Notes: generated by a model not told the origin, from the sequence alone. 64,000 nucleotides of DNA from Mucilaginibacter sp. OK283 (GCF_900110415.1 NZ_FODR01000001.1:558001-622000); one strand, 5' to 3'. Positions 42,381 to 51,573 are shown, counted from the stretch's first letter. A program made the numbers and translations.

Positions 42381-43937
42381 CTACGGCACCGTGACCGCTA
42401 TGGTTGGCGACCGCTCACTTTCGTTCTTCATCCTGTCAAGCGCCGTTACTACATAAAAATAGGTTTTTCCTTTTTGTACGGCAGTATCATCATAAGCGGG
42501 ATTGGCATTGTATTGAATTTTGAGAATATTTTTCGGATCGTCGATATTTATTTTCTCGTTATCAAAACGGTATATCACGTAGCCGTAAACAGGCTCTTCG
42601 TCTTTAGCCAGTGCCGGGGCTTGCCACCTTACAGCTACGCCACCTTTTAAGCCCGGGCGGGCCGTAACGTTTTGAGGCGGATTGGGCGCTATCGAATCGC
42701 GCCAGAGCATTACCGGTGGGAGGGCAGGGTACCGGTAATAATTATCCCGCAACGAATCGGTTATGCCCAGGGGGTTATTTGTAAGCGAACTGGAACTAAA
42801 ATACACACTACCCTGCACCCGCGGGTTATTCCTGATGAGGGTTATCTGGTTGGGCAGCTGGTCTGGGTTTTTAAAGGCCAGGGTTTTACGTTCGTTAATA
42901 CGGTAGGCGGCCTGGCCTATATAAAGATGCCTGCCATAGGTATTATCGCTCCACCAGCTTAATAATTTATCAAAAGCGGCAGCCCGGTTGCCAATTGGCC
43001 AGTATAGCTGCGGGTTTATATAATCAATCCAACCTTCTTCCATCCATTTGCGCGAGTCGGCGTAGTTTTCGTAATAGGATGAGCCGCCATTGGTTTCAGA
43101 TCCCTCGTCATTTTGTGACTTATTGGCCCAGATGCCAAAGGGGCTGATGCCGAATTTAATGTTAGGATCATGCGCGTGTACACTGTCGGCAATCATCTTT
43201 ATCAGGAGGTCAACATTGTGGCGGCGCCAGTCTTTTATATTATCAAACCCTTGCCCGTATTTGGCATAGGTACCCTCATCGTTTATTTTTTGGCCGGCAA
43301 TGGGGTATGGATAAAAATAATCGTCCATGTGTACACCGTCTATGTCATAATTGTCTACCACATCTAATATTACCTGCACAATATAGTCGCGCACTTCGGG
43401 CAGGCCGGGGTTAAAAGTTTTGATGCCCCCATAAGTAAAAAACCAGTCTGGTTTTATACGGGTAATATGCTGCGGGCTTAGCAAAGCAAAATTGCCATCA
43501 AAAGTAGCCCTGTACGGGTTAAACCAGGCATGCAGTTCCATGCCGCGTTTGTGGGCTTCGGTAATGGCAAATTCCAGCGGATCGTAACCCGGATTTTGGC
43601 CTTGCCTGCCGGTTAAATATTTTGACCATGGTTCGCGGCCTTTGGCATAAAGGGCATCGGCGGCGGGCCTTACCTGTAGCATAATGGCATTAATCCCGGT
43701 TTCCTGGTGCGAATTCAGGATATCCAGCAATTGCTGCTTTTGCTTTTCCATGGTAAGTTTGGTACTTGTTGGCCAGTCGATATTGACAACAGTAGCTATC
43801 CAAACGCCCCTGAATTCGCGCTTGGGTTGGGTTTTAACAGCGGCCGGGGCATTAGCCGGTTCGGCCGGCTGCGCACTAACGCTTGTTATAATAAACAGGG
43901 TAAATATCAATAGTAAAATATAGCGGGATATATGCAT
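42381..43937 (-). CDS. GHL10 (DUF187) glycosyl hydrolase-like lipoprotein/secreted protein
   Basis: A 518-residue protein with a signal peptide (about 1-22, YILLLIFTLFIITSVSAQ). The GHL10 TIM barrel (about 38-400) shows REFRGVWIATVVNIDWP, GINAIMLQVRPAADALY, ELHAWFNPYRATF, DGVHMDDYFYPYP and GISPFGIWANKSQ; the Asp pair in MDDYFYP and later Trp/Asp residues are likely active-site residues. A fibronectin type III-like domain occupies about 415-515. Homologues such as YngK are assumed to cut cell-wall or exopolysaccharide glycans, but the substrate is not established. It acts outside the cytoplasm. Confidence 0.9.
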   Translation of the reverse strand: MHISRYILLLIFTLFIITSVSAQPAEPANAPAAVKTQPKREFRGVWIATVVNIDWPTSTKLTMEKQKQQLLDILNSHQETGINAIMLQVRPAADALYAKGREPWSKYLTGRQGQNPGYDPLEFAITEAHKRGMELHAWFNPYRATFDGNFALLSPQHITRIKPDWFFTYGGIKTFNPGLPEVRDYIVQVILDVVDNYDIDGVHMDDYFYPYPIAGQKINDEGTYAKYGQGFDNIKDWRRHNVDLLIKMIADSVHAHDPNIKFGISPFGIWANKSQNDEGSETNGGSSYYENYADSRKWMEEGWIDYINPQLYWPIGNRAAAFDKLLSWWSDNTYGRHLYIGQAAYRINERKTLAFKNPDQLPNQITLIRNNPRVQGSVYFSSSSLTNNPLGITDSLRDNYYRYPALPPVMLWRDSIAPNPPQNVTARPGLKGGVAVRWQAPALAKDEEPVYGYVIYRFDNEKINIDDPKNILKIQYNANPAYDDTAVQKGKTYFYVVTALDRMKNESERSPTIAVTVP

Positions 43938-44282
43938 TAAAGCCGATTTATTAAAGCTGCAAAGATATAAAACTCACATTGCAGGTGTTTTATTATAACT
44001 TATAAAATTTGCTTGCATGTTGTGTTTTTGGCATTTTGTGCTTAATTTTAGCCGTCACCAATACATTTTTCAACCTGCATTTTTTTGAAAATCATATTTT
44101 TAACCTTTTTACGTTTAATATCGCTAAAGAGTTAACCACAAAAAAAACAGTTAACATTGCAATAAAAGCATGTAATATCAATTAATATGAATATGCTTGT
44201 ACATTAACACCCCGGTTAAACGGTAAATTTTTAAAACACCAGCCGTTTTAAACTGTATTTAAACTTTAAATAATTAATTGCT
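43938..44282. other. AT-rich intergenic region between divergent genes
   Basis: No gene, repeat or clear operator is seen in these 345 bases. They must contain promoters for the minus-strand GHL10 gene and the plus-strand gene at 44283, but no box pair with good spacing was identified. Confidence 0.5.
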
Positions 44283-45197
44283 ATGGAAAATCAATATGGG
44301 CAACCACCTAAGAAAAATTCAAACGTAATTTATTTTCTGATTGTGGTGGTTTTGGCTTTGTTAGGTACTGATGTGTATTTGTACCTGCAGAAAAATAAGT
44401 CGGACGTGCGGATAGTTACCCAACAGGACGAACAAACCAAATTAAAAGCAGACCTGGATAGCCTTGAACACCAGGTTGAGTTGGTAAATGCTGGAAAGGC
44501 CAAAATGTCGGCCGAAATGATAGCCAAAAATGACTCATTAAAAGAAAAAATTAAAGTTTTAAGAGTGCAATTGGCCAAGGGTAAGCTTACTAAGGCCGAG
44601 TTGGTAAAAGCCGAAGAAGATGTTAAACAACTGCGTTATTTTGTAACCAAATACACTGCCGATATTGAAGAGCTGCATAAACAGAATGCCACGCTCACAA
44701 CAGAGCGGGATACGCTGAAGAACAACCTGGCCACGGTATCAAAAAAAGCAGATACCCTTACCAAGCAAAACCAGGATTTGGATGCCAAGGTAAAAGTGGC
44801 CCAGGCCTTAAAGCTGGCCACATCAAATATTGTGGCCTATAAAATAAAGGGGAGCGGTAAAGAGGTTGACGTAACCCGTGCCGGGCCTGCCAAAAAGATA
44901 AAGATTAATTTTACAGTTGCCAGCAATACATTGGCCAATAAAACTATGCACGATATTTACGTGCGCATTATTGACCCTACCGGCAACCTGATAACCGCGC
45001 CCGATGGCGGTACTTTTAGCGCCGATAACGCTGATCTGCAATACACATACAAAACATCCATCGATTTTAAAGATGATGGCACCGAGTATACCATTGATTG
45101 GGTTAACCCAACGCCTCCGTTTGTAAAAGGCACATACACCGTTTTGCTTTATGCTGATGGCAGTACAATGGGAAAAACAGGTTTTACACTGAAATAA
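44283..45197 (+). CDS. Membrane-anchored coiled-coil protein, function unknown
   Basis: A 304-residue protein with one N-terminal membrane helix (VIYFLIVVVLALLGTDVYLYL, about 16-36), a long coiled coil (about 45-185, rich in Glu/Lys/Leu heptads such as KADLDSLEHQVELV and KQLRYFVTKYTADIEEL) and a compact C-terminal beta domain (about 195-304, with KIKINFTVASNT and YVRIIDPTGNLI). The topology suggests that the coiled coil and beta domain are periplasmic. I cannot name the family. It resembles cell-envelope linker proteins, but that is only a shape argument. It is monocistronic with a strong terminator. Confidence 0.7.
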   Translation: MENQYGQPPKKNSNVIYFLIVVVLALLGTDVYLYLQKNKSDVRIVTQQDEQTKLKADLDSLEHQVELVNAGKAKMSAEMIAKNDSLKEKIKVLRVQLAKGKLTKAELVKAEEDVKQLRYFVTKYTADIEELHKQNATLTTERDTLKNNLATVSKKADTLTKQNQDLDAKVKVAQALKLATSNIVAYKIKGSGKEVDVTRAGPAKKIKINFTVASNTLANKTMHDIYVRIIDPTGNLITAPDGGTFSADNADLQYTYKTSIDFKDDGTEYTIDWVNPTPPFVKGTYTVLLYADGSTMGKTGFTLK

Positions 45198-45219
45198 AAT
45201 TATTTTATTTAATTAATGA

Positions 45220-45254
45220 AAGCCCTGTTCCGGATGATGGAACAGGGCTTTTTT
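45220..45254 (+). terminator. Rho-independent terminator
   Basis: AAGCCCTGTTCC (45220-45231) and GGAACAGGGCTT (45239-45250) form a perfect 12-base stem around a 7-base loop, followed by T-run. Confidence 0.92.
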
Positions 45255-45444
45255 GATTTAACAGGGGTGGATGCCTGTTATAAAATATGGTTTTGACTAT
45301 GCAGTTTAAATCATGAGCATTCAAAGCAAAATCGTTCTGTTTTGATTAAACAACGGTTATTGCCGGTGCGGTATCGGTATCAGGGATTTAACCACATTTG
45401 CTCTGATTTTCAATGAGATAGTGTAGTGTTTTGAGCGTATAATC

Positions 45445-45478
45445 CGTAAAAATACCTTTGTGATAACGTAGTTTTACG
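45445..45478. promoter_or_regulatory. Tandem dyad operator, CGTA-N4-TACG x2, site 3
   Basis: CGTAAAAATACC, 10-base spacer TTTGTGATAA, then CGTAGTTTTACG. Half-site sequence and the exact spacer length match sites 1 and 2 although the spacer sequence differs, which argues for a real protein-binding pattern. It ends 63 bases before the ATG at 45542. Confidence 0.6.
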
Positions 45479-45541
45479 TGGCAATATTCACCCGGGAGCG
45501 ACTAAATTTACTTAGTCAATTAAATCTAAAGCCCTGCAATT

Positions 45542-46654
45542 ATGGATCGCGCCATCATCGAAAGAGACCAAAGACAACGTGAAAAAATATTACCGGTACT
45601 TTATTTTTGTTCAACATTTTTTGGGCTTGGGTTTATAAGTGCGCTTATTTGGGCGCATAATGTGCAGGCGGCCATGACGGCGGTTGAGTGGATTATCGCC
45701 TGTACTATTAGCGGCGGTTTCGTTGGGTTCCTTTTCGGCGTCCCCAAGGTAGTGCAAAATGCCGGCACGCCCGCTGGTACCGAAAATTACCGCCAGCAAG
45801 TTAATACCAATCTTTCTGATATATCAGATTGGCTTACCAAAATAATAGTTGGTTTGGGGCTGGTAAAGCTCACCAAAATTCCACCCTATTTAAAAGGCAT
45901 AGCGCAGGCCTTTGCCACGGGCCTTAATGAAGCAGGTAAAACCGAAGCGCCCACTGCTATGGCTTTTGCATACGGGCTTGTTATAGGCTACTTTGTGGTT
46001 GGCTTTTTGTTTGGTTACCTGGTTACCCGCCTTTACCTGGCTGCCGAATTCAGGGAGGTAGATAAGGCTGCTACCCTAACCGAACTAAAAAATCAAATTG
46101 ATACAGCACAGGCAAAAATTGAAAACGTAGAAGCCGGGCAGTCTATGCTCACCCAGTCGCTCATTCAGAACGCGCCGGCCACGGTTGCAGGCGATAAACA
46201 AGCCAACCTTGACAACCTTAAGGCGCAGGCAGATGCCTATATGAATATCCAGTCTGGTGATTATGGTACCCGTGTGCGCCTGAAAAATGCCAGCGCGGGC
46301 AACATGGCTGCTTATGCATTAACCAATAAGATTACCAAGGATGAGATCCTGGAGCTCAACGCTACATCCTTTAACCAGGGGCTTATTGTGGCGCTTGCAA
46401 CGCTGATCATCGCCAAACCCGAACCCGGCGACCTTGATCGTTTGCTGCAGTACGCAGACCAGGTAACCTGGAAACACGTAGAATACCGTGTGCTAAATGC
46501 TATTAGCCAGTTAATGGCTCAAAAACTTATTAAAAACGCGGATAAGAGCCGGGTTAATAAACTCCTTGACCTATACCGCAAAAATGCCGATACTTCTATA
46601 CTCGACCGAATAAAAATCCTAAGTGCCCAGGTGACGGATTACAGCGAGAAATAG
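45542..46654 (+). CDS. Membrane protein with long cytoplasmic helical domain, function unknown
   Basis: A 370-residue protein with three predicted membrane helices: about 20-42, 47-66 (ACTISGGFVGFLFGVPK) and 138-163 (AYGLVIGYFVVGFLFGYLV). Between helices 2 and 3 lies NTNLSDISDWLTKIIVGLGLVKLTKIP, a segment I recall from uncharacterised membrane proteins in several phyla. Residues 165-370 are soluble and helical, with a short coiled coil (about 180-215). No enzyme motif is visible. An upstream operator of the CGTA-N4-TACG type suggests that it belongs to the same regulon as the genes at 26965 and 28219. Confidence 0.65.
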   Translation: MDRAIIERDQRQREKILPVLYFCSTFFGLGFISALIWAHNVQAAMTAVEWIIACTISGGFVGFLFGVPKVVQNAGTPAGTENYRQQVNTNLSDISDWLTKIIVGLGLVKLTKIPPYLKGIAQAFATGLNEAGKTEAPTAMAFAYGLVIGYFVVGFLFGYLVTRLYLAAEFREVDKAATLTELKNQIDTAQAKIENVEAGQSMLTQSLIQNAPATVAGDKQANLDNLKAQADAYMNIQSGDYGTRVRLKNASAGNMAAYALTNKITKDEILELNATSFNQGLIVALATLIIAKPEPGDLDRLLQYADQVTWKHVEYRVLNAISQLMAQKLIKNADKSRVNKLLDLYRKNADTSILDRIKILSAQVTDYSEK

Positions 46655-46710
46655 TAACCGGGTATACGGTTGACCCTTTAACGATACTGCCGGAATTATT
46701 AGGTAGTATT

Positions 46711-46795
46711 TAGTCGGAAGTCTTAAGCCCAAAGTCGAAAGCAGGAAAATCATACCCGAGACTTACGACTAAAAACTTTCGACTTAATACTTCTG
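46711..46795. repeat. Intergenic inverted repeat (AGTCGAAAG type)
   Basis: AAGTCGAAAG (46732-46741) is complementary to CTTTCGACTT (46777-46786), and the flanking GGAAGTCTTAAG / CTTAATACTTC also correspond, so the arms run about 46716-46741 and 46777-46794. It lies between the membrane protein gene and the gcvH promoter and may also act as a terminator. Confidence 0.6.
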
Positions 46796-46817
46796 CCTCC
46801 CAATAAATCTTTAATTA

Positions 46818-46846
46818 TTGCTATAGCCTAATTTTTATTATTTTTG
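46818..46846 (+). promoter_or_regulatory. Probable gcvH promoter
   Basis: TTG (46818-46820), an 18-base spacer and TATTTTTG (46839-46846) match the Bacteroidota -33 TTG and -7 TAnnTTTG consensus. The start codon is 20 bases further on. Confidence 0.7.
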
Positions 46847-46866
46847 GGCACATAAAATTTAACAAC

Positions 46867-47247
46867 ATGAATTTTCCCGCTGAATTAAAGTACACTAAAG
46901 ACCACGAGTGGATAAAAGTTGAAGGCAATGAAGCTACAATTGGCATTACCGAATTTGCGCAAAGCGAGCTTGGCGATATTGTTTATGTTGACATTGCATC
47001 CTTAGGGAAAGAAGTTGCTAAAGATGCTGTTTTTGGCACCGTTGAAGCTGTAAAAACAGTATCAGACCTGTTTATGCCTGTTACGGGTACGGTTACCGAA
47101 ATTAACCCTGCCCTTAACAACCAGCCCGACCTGGTAAACTCTGATCCTTACGGCGAAGGCTGGATGGTGAAAATAACAGTTGCCGATGCTTCGGAACTTG
47201 AAAGCCTTTTATCTGCCGGCGACTATAAATCTGTTGTTGGCGCTTAA
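46867..47247 (+). CDS. gcvH: GcvH, glycine cleavage system H protein
   Basis: A 126-residue lipoyl carrier that shuttles the aminomethyl group between the P, T and L proteins during glycine cleavage. The lipoylation Lys is in [11 protein letters not shown]; other marks are [23 protein letters not shown] and [13 protein letters not shown]. Full length. The gcvP and gcvT genes are not in the window. The stop codon overlaps the ATG of the VanZ gene by one base (TAATG), giving an unusual gcvH-vanZ coupling. Confidence 0.97.
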   Translation: MNFPAELKYTKDHEWIKVEGNEATIGITEFAQSELGDIVYVDIASLGKEVAKDAVFGTVEAVKTVSDLFMPVTGTVTEINPALNNQPDLVNSDPYGEGWMVKITVADASELESLLSAGDYKSVVGA

Positions 47248-47642
47248 TGAAAGCAACACTAAAATATCACGGGCCCGCAATATTGTGGGCCTTATTTATT
47301 TTGATAATTTGCTCCGTCAACATGGGGGCGGCAGGCGACTCACCTATGTTTTTTAAGGGCTTTGATAAGCTTACGCACACCGGTTTGTTTTTTACATTGG
47401 TTGTATTGTATTGCAATGGAGCAATAAGGCAACAAAACCCAAGGAAATTATCGTATACACGAGCGTTAATAATAATTATAGTCGCGATTGCCTTTGGTGG
47501 CTTAATTGAAATATTGCAATGGAAGTTTTTTACATGGCGCAGCGCCGAATGGAGCGATTTCTTTTGCGACGGGCTGGGTATATGTATGGGTATTTTTGGT
47601 GTTATGCTGACAGTAAGTGCAATGGGTAATGAAAAAAAGTAA
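47247..47642 (+). CDS. VanZ-family membrane protein
   Basis: A 131-residue protein with four membrane helices and the family pattern KGFDKLTHTGLFFTLVVLY in helix 2 and GGLIEILQWKFFTWRSAEWSDF (His/Asp/Glu-containing loop) before helix 4. VanZ proteins affect glycopeptide tolerance in some Firmicutes, but most members have no known role. It is translationally coupled to gcvH at its start and overlaps the small lipoprotein gene by 14 bases at its end. Confidence 0.88.
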   Translation: MKATLKYHGPAILWALFILIICSVNMGAAGDSPMFFKGFDKLTHTGLFFTLVVLYCNGAIRQQNPRKLSYTRALIIIIVAIAFGGLIEILQWKFFTWRSAEWSDFFCDGLGICMGIFGVMLTVSAMGNEKK

Positions 47643-47829
47643 ACTAATCATTATAGGAGCGGCAGTCCTGCTCGTTGGTTTTTCATCATGTGGTATCTTC
47701 AAAAAAGGATGCGGTTGCCCAACGTTTGGAAAAATCAAATTTGCAGAAGAAAAAGGATGTGCAGATATGCAGATTTCAAATGTGCAAATGATGGGACAGT
47801 TGATTGATGGGCAGGTATCTGTTTGTTGA
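47629..47829 (+). CDS. Small lipoprotein with repeat-derived C-terminus
   Basis: A 66-residue lipoprotein starting at the ATG at 47629 inside the VanZ gene: MKKSKLIIIGAAVLLVGFSS followed by the lipobox Cys, then GIFKKGCGCPTFGKIKF. Small Bacteroidota lipoproteins with a GCxCPxF motif are common and usually end soon after it. Here the reading frame runs on into an inverted-repeat arm (from 47756), so the last 25 or so residues (from about GCADMQISNVQ) are encoded by repeat DNA. The natural protein may be shorter in relatives. Function unknown. Confidence 0.7.
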   Translation: MKKSKLIIIGAAVLLVGFSSCGIFKKGCGCPTFGKIKFAEEKGCADMQISNVQMMGQLIDGQVSVC

Positions 47830-47920
47830 TTCAAAATTCTTAAACTCTGATTTAAGCAACATTCATCTTAATAAATCATTTTTCGTCATCTGCACATTTG
47901 AAATCTGAAATTTGCACATC
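47756..47920. repeat. Inverted repeat pair overlapping a lipoprotein gene (MITE-like)
   Basis: The arm at 47756-47793 (GATGTGCAGATATGCAGATTTCAA then ATGTGCAAATGATG) is complementary, with few mismatches, to 47884-47920 (CGTCATCTGCACATTTG then AAATCTGAAATTTGCACATC). The pair encloses about 90 bases. The left arm lies inside the lipoprotein coding sequence. Confidence 0.75.
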
Positions 47921-47985
47921 AAAAGCTTCGCTTTATTTGGATTTAATATAAATAAGCTTACATTTGCTCAGGTTAATTTTATACG

Positions 47986-48201
47986 ATGACACTTTCACAA
48001 CTTGAAGTAGGCGAAACAGGAATTGTTAAAGAATTTACCGACCTTGAAATGTCGGTTAAATTGATGGAAATGGGATGTTTACCGGGTGAAGAAATTAAAA
48101 TTTCGCGCATAGCGCCCCTTGGCGACCCTATAGCTATTCACGTTTCGGGCTACCAGTTAAGCCTTCGTAAATTTGAGGCCTCCACTATTATTTTGCAGTA
48201 G
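47986..48201 (+). CDS. feoA: FeoA, small ferrous iron transport protein
   Basis: A 71-residue SH3-like protein with LSQLEVGETGIVKEF, LMEMGCLPGEEIKI and LGDPIAIHVSGYQLSLRK. It assists FeoB in ferrous iron uptake. The stop codon is 12 bases before feoB, and the two form an operon. The upstream 47884-47920 repeat lies just before its leader. Confidence 0.95.
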   Translation: MTLSQLEVGETGIVKEFTDLEMSVKLMEMGCLPGEEIKISRIAPLGDPIAIHVSGYQLSLRKFEASTIILQ

Positions 48202-48213
48202 TTTTTGTAAGCA

Positions 48214-50328
48214 TTGAAAGCCGATATAAGAGTTGCGCTTGTAGGAAACCCAAACACCGGTAAATCAACTCTGTTTAATATTTTAACCGGTCTTAATCAA
48301 AAAATAGGAAATTTTCCAGGGATTACGGTCGACAAAAAAACAGGTTTTTGCCTGCTGCCCGATGGCCGTACCGCCGAAATCATCGATTTGCCCGGCACCT
48401 ACAGCATCTACCCCAAAAGTAAAGACGAATCTATTGTATTTTCTGTTTTGGCCGATAAAGCCAAAGACATGGTGCCCGACTTAATTGTGGTGATCCTGGA
48501 TGCATCCAACCTTAAACGCAACCTGCTGCTGTATACCCAGATAGCCGATCTTAAAATTCCGGTTGTAGTTGCCCTCAACATGATTGATGTATCCGAAAAA
48601 GCGGGTATTAAAATTGACGTAAACCTGTTTGCACAGAAGTTGGGCGTACCTGTGGTGCCTATATCGGCCCGTAAAATAAAAGGGATTGATCAGCTTAAAA
48701 CAACTATCGCTTACGCCAATAAAGTTGCCCTGCAGCAAGATACCATTGATGTACAAGCTATTGCTCCCGGACTTATAGCGCAAATACAAAACGAGTACAA
48801 AATAGATAATCCATATTTTGCCCTGCAGCTGGCCCACCAGCACGAAACGCTTGGTTTTTTAACTACCCGGGAAAGTGAGCGTGTTGAACAGCTGGAAAAA
48901 GAGCACTCTTTCCATTCGCAAAAAGCCCAGGCTACTGAAACCATTGCCAGGTATAATTTTATAAATGATTTGCTATACGATACAGTTAAAAAGCCGGAAA
49001 CAGCCCATGACGAAACGGTAAGCAATAAAATAGATAAAGTATTAACGCACAAAATATTCGGCTTTATTATATTTTTTGCCATACTGTTGTTCATCTTCCA
49101 GGCTATATTTTCCTGGTCGGCTTATCCGCAGGAACTCATCGGCGATTTGTTTTTGTGGATGCAAAACTCCATAAGCAAGGTGTTGCCGGCTGGTCCGCTG
49201 GTTAGTTTATTGGTTGATGGCGTATTGGCCGGCCTAAGCGGCGTGTTGGTTTTTGTACCCCAGATAGCCATTTTGTTTGCGCTGATATCGATATTGGAAG
49301 ATACGGGCTACATGTCGCGTGTTACGTTTATGATGGATAAAGTGATGCGTAAAGTTGGGCTTAACGGAAAATCGGTAGTGCCACTTATTGGTGGCTTTGC
49401 CTGCGCCGTGCCATCAATTATGAGCACCCGTAATATCGAAAACTGGAAAGACAGGATGATTACCATCATGGTTACGCCATTGGTAGCCTGCTCGGCCCGC
49501 TTACCGGTTTATACGTTATTGATTGCCCTTGTGGTACCCAACCGTAACGTTTGGTGGCTTTTTAACCTGCAAGGCCTGGCGTTAACAGCTATGTACCTGC
49601 TCAGTATCGTCTCGGCTATTACTGTTGCCTTTGTCATGAAATTTATACTGAAGGCCCGCGAACGCGGCTATTTTATTATGGAGCTGCCCGTTTACCGCAT
49701 GCCCAGGTGGAAGAATGTGGCGTTTACGATGTATGACAGGTCTAAAACGTTTGTGCTGCAGGCTGGTAAAGTGATCATAGCGGTATCTATTATATTATGG
49801 GTATTAAAGTCATACGGCCCCGGCGATAAATTTGCGCAAATAGATAAAACCTACAGCCAGCCCCGGTATACCAAAACCATGACACCCGATAGCCTGAGTA
49901 AAGTTATCGCATCCGAGAAACTGGAAAGCTCCTATGCCGGCGTTTTTGGCCACGTAATTGAACCCGTTATTAAGCCCTTAGGGTTTGATTGGAAAATAGG
50001 GATAGCCCTCATCAGCTCCTTTGCCGCCCGCGAGGTTTTTGTGGGCACCATGGCCACTATTTACAGCGTAGAAGGCGACGCAGATAAGATGGAATCTGTT
50101 CAGCAAAAAATGCATAGCGCCACCAACCCCGATACAGGCAAACCTGTATTTACTTTGGCCGTGGCTTTTTCACTGATGATGTTTTATGCCTTCGCCATGC
50201 AATGCGCCAGTACAGTGGCCGTGGTATACCGCGAAACCAAAAACTGGCGCTGGCCCGCGGCGCAATTTGCTTATATGACGGTGCTGGCATACTCGGCCAG
50301 TTTTATTGTTTATCACTTGCTGAAATAG
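48214..50328 (+). CDS. feoB: FeoB, ferrous iron transporter
   Basis: A 704-residue inner-membrane transporter. The N-terminal GTPase shows G1 GNPNTGKST, G2 around GNFPGITVDKKTG, G3 IDLPGTYS and G4 LNMID; two Gate domains with the conserved Cys motif PLVACSARLPVYTLL and later SLMMFYAFAMQCASTVAVV follow within the membrane part. It begins with TTG at 48214, because the P-loop follows at once and no upstream ATG is in frame. It imports Fe(II) in low-oxygen or acidic conditions. A FeoC was not found. Confidence 0.96.
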   Translation: MKADIRVALVGNPNTGKSTLFNILTGLNQKIGNFPGITVDKKTGFCLLPDGRTAEIIDLPGTYSIYPKSKDESIVFSVLADKAKDMVPDLIVVILDASNLKRNLLLYTQIADLKIPVVVALNMIDVSEKAGIKIDVNLFAQKLGVPVVPISARKIKGIDQLKTTIAYANKVALQQDTIDVQAIAPGLIAQIQNEYKIDNPYFALQLAHQHETLGFLTTRESERVEQLEKEHSFHSQKAQATETIARYNFINDLLYDTVKKPETAHDETVSNKIDKVLTHKIFGFIIFFAILLFIFQAIFSWSAYPQELIGDLFLWMQNSISKVLPAGPLVSLLVDGVLAGLSGVLVFVPQIAILFALISILEDTGYMSRVTFMMDKVMRKVGLNGKSVVPLIGGFACAVPSIMSTRNIENWKDRMITIMVTPLVACSARLPVYTLLIALVVPNRNVWWLFNLQGLALTAMYLLSIVSAITVAFVMKFILKARERGYFIMELPVYRMPRWKNVAFTMYDRSKTFVLQAGKVIIAVSIILWVLKSYGPGDKFAQIDKTYSQPRYTKTMTPDSLSKVIASEKLESSYAGVFGHVIEPVIKPLGFDWKIGIALISSFAAREVFVGTMATIYSVEGDADKMESVQQKMHSATNPDTGKPVFTLAVAFSLMMFYAFAMQCASTVAVVYRETKNWRWPAAQFAYMTVLAYSASFIVYHLLK

Positions 50329-50551
50329 TTTTTTTGGCTTATAGTTGATAGATCATGATTCATGGCTGCTCTTCGTTCGCCCGTGGGCTTCTACAATGCT
50401 GTTGAGTTAAGAGATTTCCGCACAAAGATGGCAGTGGCGCAAAAGTGATTTGCTTATTTTTTCTGGCGTTGTGGCCTGGAATGGTCTTTTAAATTTATTA
50501 CCCCAAAAGATGGCCCCTCACTGGCAAGAAAATGCTTGAATACAAAGCAGC

Positions 50552-51364
50552 CTAATTCAAGTTTACCCAAAGTTCAATAAGGCCGTTTCGCGTTTTGTAA
50601 TTATTTACCTTTTGTATTTTAATGTTTAGTTTCAAAATGCTTTGCACATAGGCCTGAACTTGTTTTGCGGCGTTTTCATCCGAAGCATAAAAATACCGGA
50701 TGGAGTTTTGAAACGGGAATTTTGTAATGGCCTCAATCCCGGGAGCATTAAAACCCTTGTCATTTAATTCTTTTTGTAAATTCCCAGCCAACGCAAGGGT
50801 GTTGTCATTGCGGTTGTTCACCTGGATAAAAACGGTAGCTTTTGCGGGTATAAGCGTTAGTTTGGCCCATGATTTATCGGTAATGTTTTGTACAATGCTC
50901 TGCGTGTCCTTAACCGACATTTCGTTTTTTATTGGCGTTACAACGGCTGCCCTGCTGTTATAGTCGTCAATCAAAACTTTAACGGCATTGTAGGTAGCGG
51001 TATCGCGTTCTTTAACAATGGCAACTATGGTGCGCATGGTACTCCGGTCGCTTTGTACTTTATCTTCCAAAAAATTTTCAATTATCCTTGCGCCTAAATC
51101 TGCAATTAATTTGGGATCGCGCTCCCCGATGGTACGGTTTAAGGTAATAAGGGCGACATCGCTTTTTAAATGAGATGAATCCTGTGTAAGCAAATCCTGC
51201 ATTAACGATTTGGTAAACTCGCCATATTTTAATGAATTATCTATCTCCTGCTGTTTAAGTTTATTTGTGCTGTCTAAAACAGATAGCACACCAACAAGAA
51301 TGGTCCCTCCCAGTATTTTAACAATGATATCTACATAATCCAGCCAGTCGCGTTTAGTTTCCAT
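50552..51364 (-). CDS. Membrane-anchored protein of unknown function
   Basis: A 270-residue protein with one N-terminal membrane helix (IIVKILGGTILVGVLSVL, about 13-31), a helical middle (residues 35-150) and a C-terminal alpha/beta domain of about 95 residues (TVFIQVNNRNDNTLALAGNL, then FQNSIRYFYASDENAA and KTRNGLIELWVNL). The last domain resembles SPOR or LytR_C-type folds in shape, which would fit a cell-wall or envelope role, but I cannot confirm this. It is monocistronic and separated by 187 bases from the last gene of the SusC/SusD locus. Confidence 0.6.
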   Translation of the reverse strand: METKRDWLDYVDIIVKILGGTILVGVLSVLDSTNKLKQQEIDNSLKYGEFTKSLMQDLLTQDSSHLKSDVALITLNRTIGERDPKLIADLGARIIENFLEDKVQSDRSTMRTIVAIVKERDTATYNAVKVLIDDYNSRAAVVTPIKNEMSVKDTQSIVQNITDKSWAKLTLIPAKATVFIQVNNRNDNTLALAGNLQKELNDKGFNAPGIEAITKFPFQNSIRYFYASDENAAKQVQAYVQSILKLNIKIQKVNNYKTRNGLIELWVNLN

Positions 51365-51516
51365 GGTAAGGTGGTTAAGGTGTAAATAAAAGATAAACAG
51401 TTATTTAAGGGGTATATAAATATACGTGTAAAATTCAATAAGCAAGGTGTTGATTAAATTTGCCGCTGGGGTTTTACAGAGACCCGGTTTTCCCTTCATC
51501 TTAAATTTAAATAAAC

Positions 51517-51551
51517 AAAAAGCCGCCCCATAATTACTTATGAGACGGCTT
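51517..51551 (-). terminator. Rho-independent terminator of the SusC/SusD operon
   Basis: On the minus strand AGCCGTCTCATAA pairs with TTATGGGGCGGCT (one mismatch, one G-T), followed by TTTTTG. It lies 23 bases past the stop of the last lipoprotein gene of the locus. Confidence 0.85.
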
Positions 51552-51573
51552 CACTTTGAATAAAAACCAGGGG

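Larger units (their letters stand above)
45198..45541. other. Intergenic region with terminator and operator site 3
   Basis: These 344 bases hold the terminator of the preceding gene and, 63 bases before the next start codon, a third CGTA-N4-TACG double dyad. The remainder shows no gene. Confidence 0.6.

Noticed and set aside
42297..42650. 117-codon plus-strand ORF
   Set aside because: Overlaps the 3' end of the GHL10 gene in antisense; no family resemblance.
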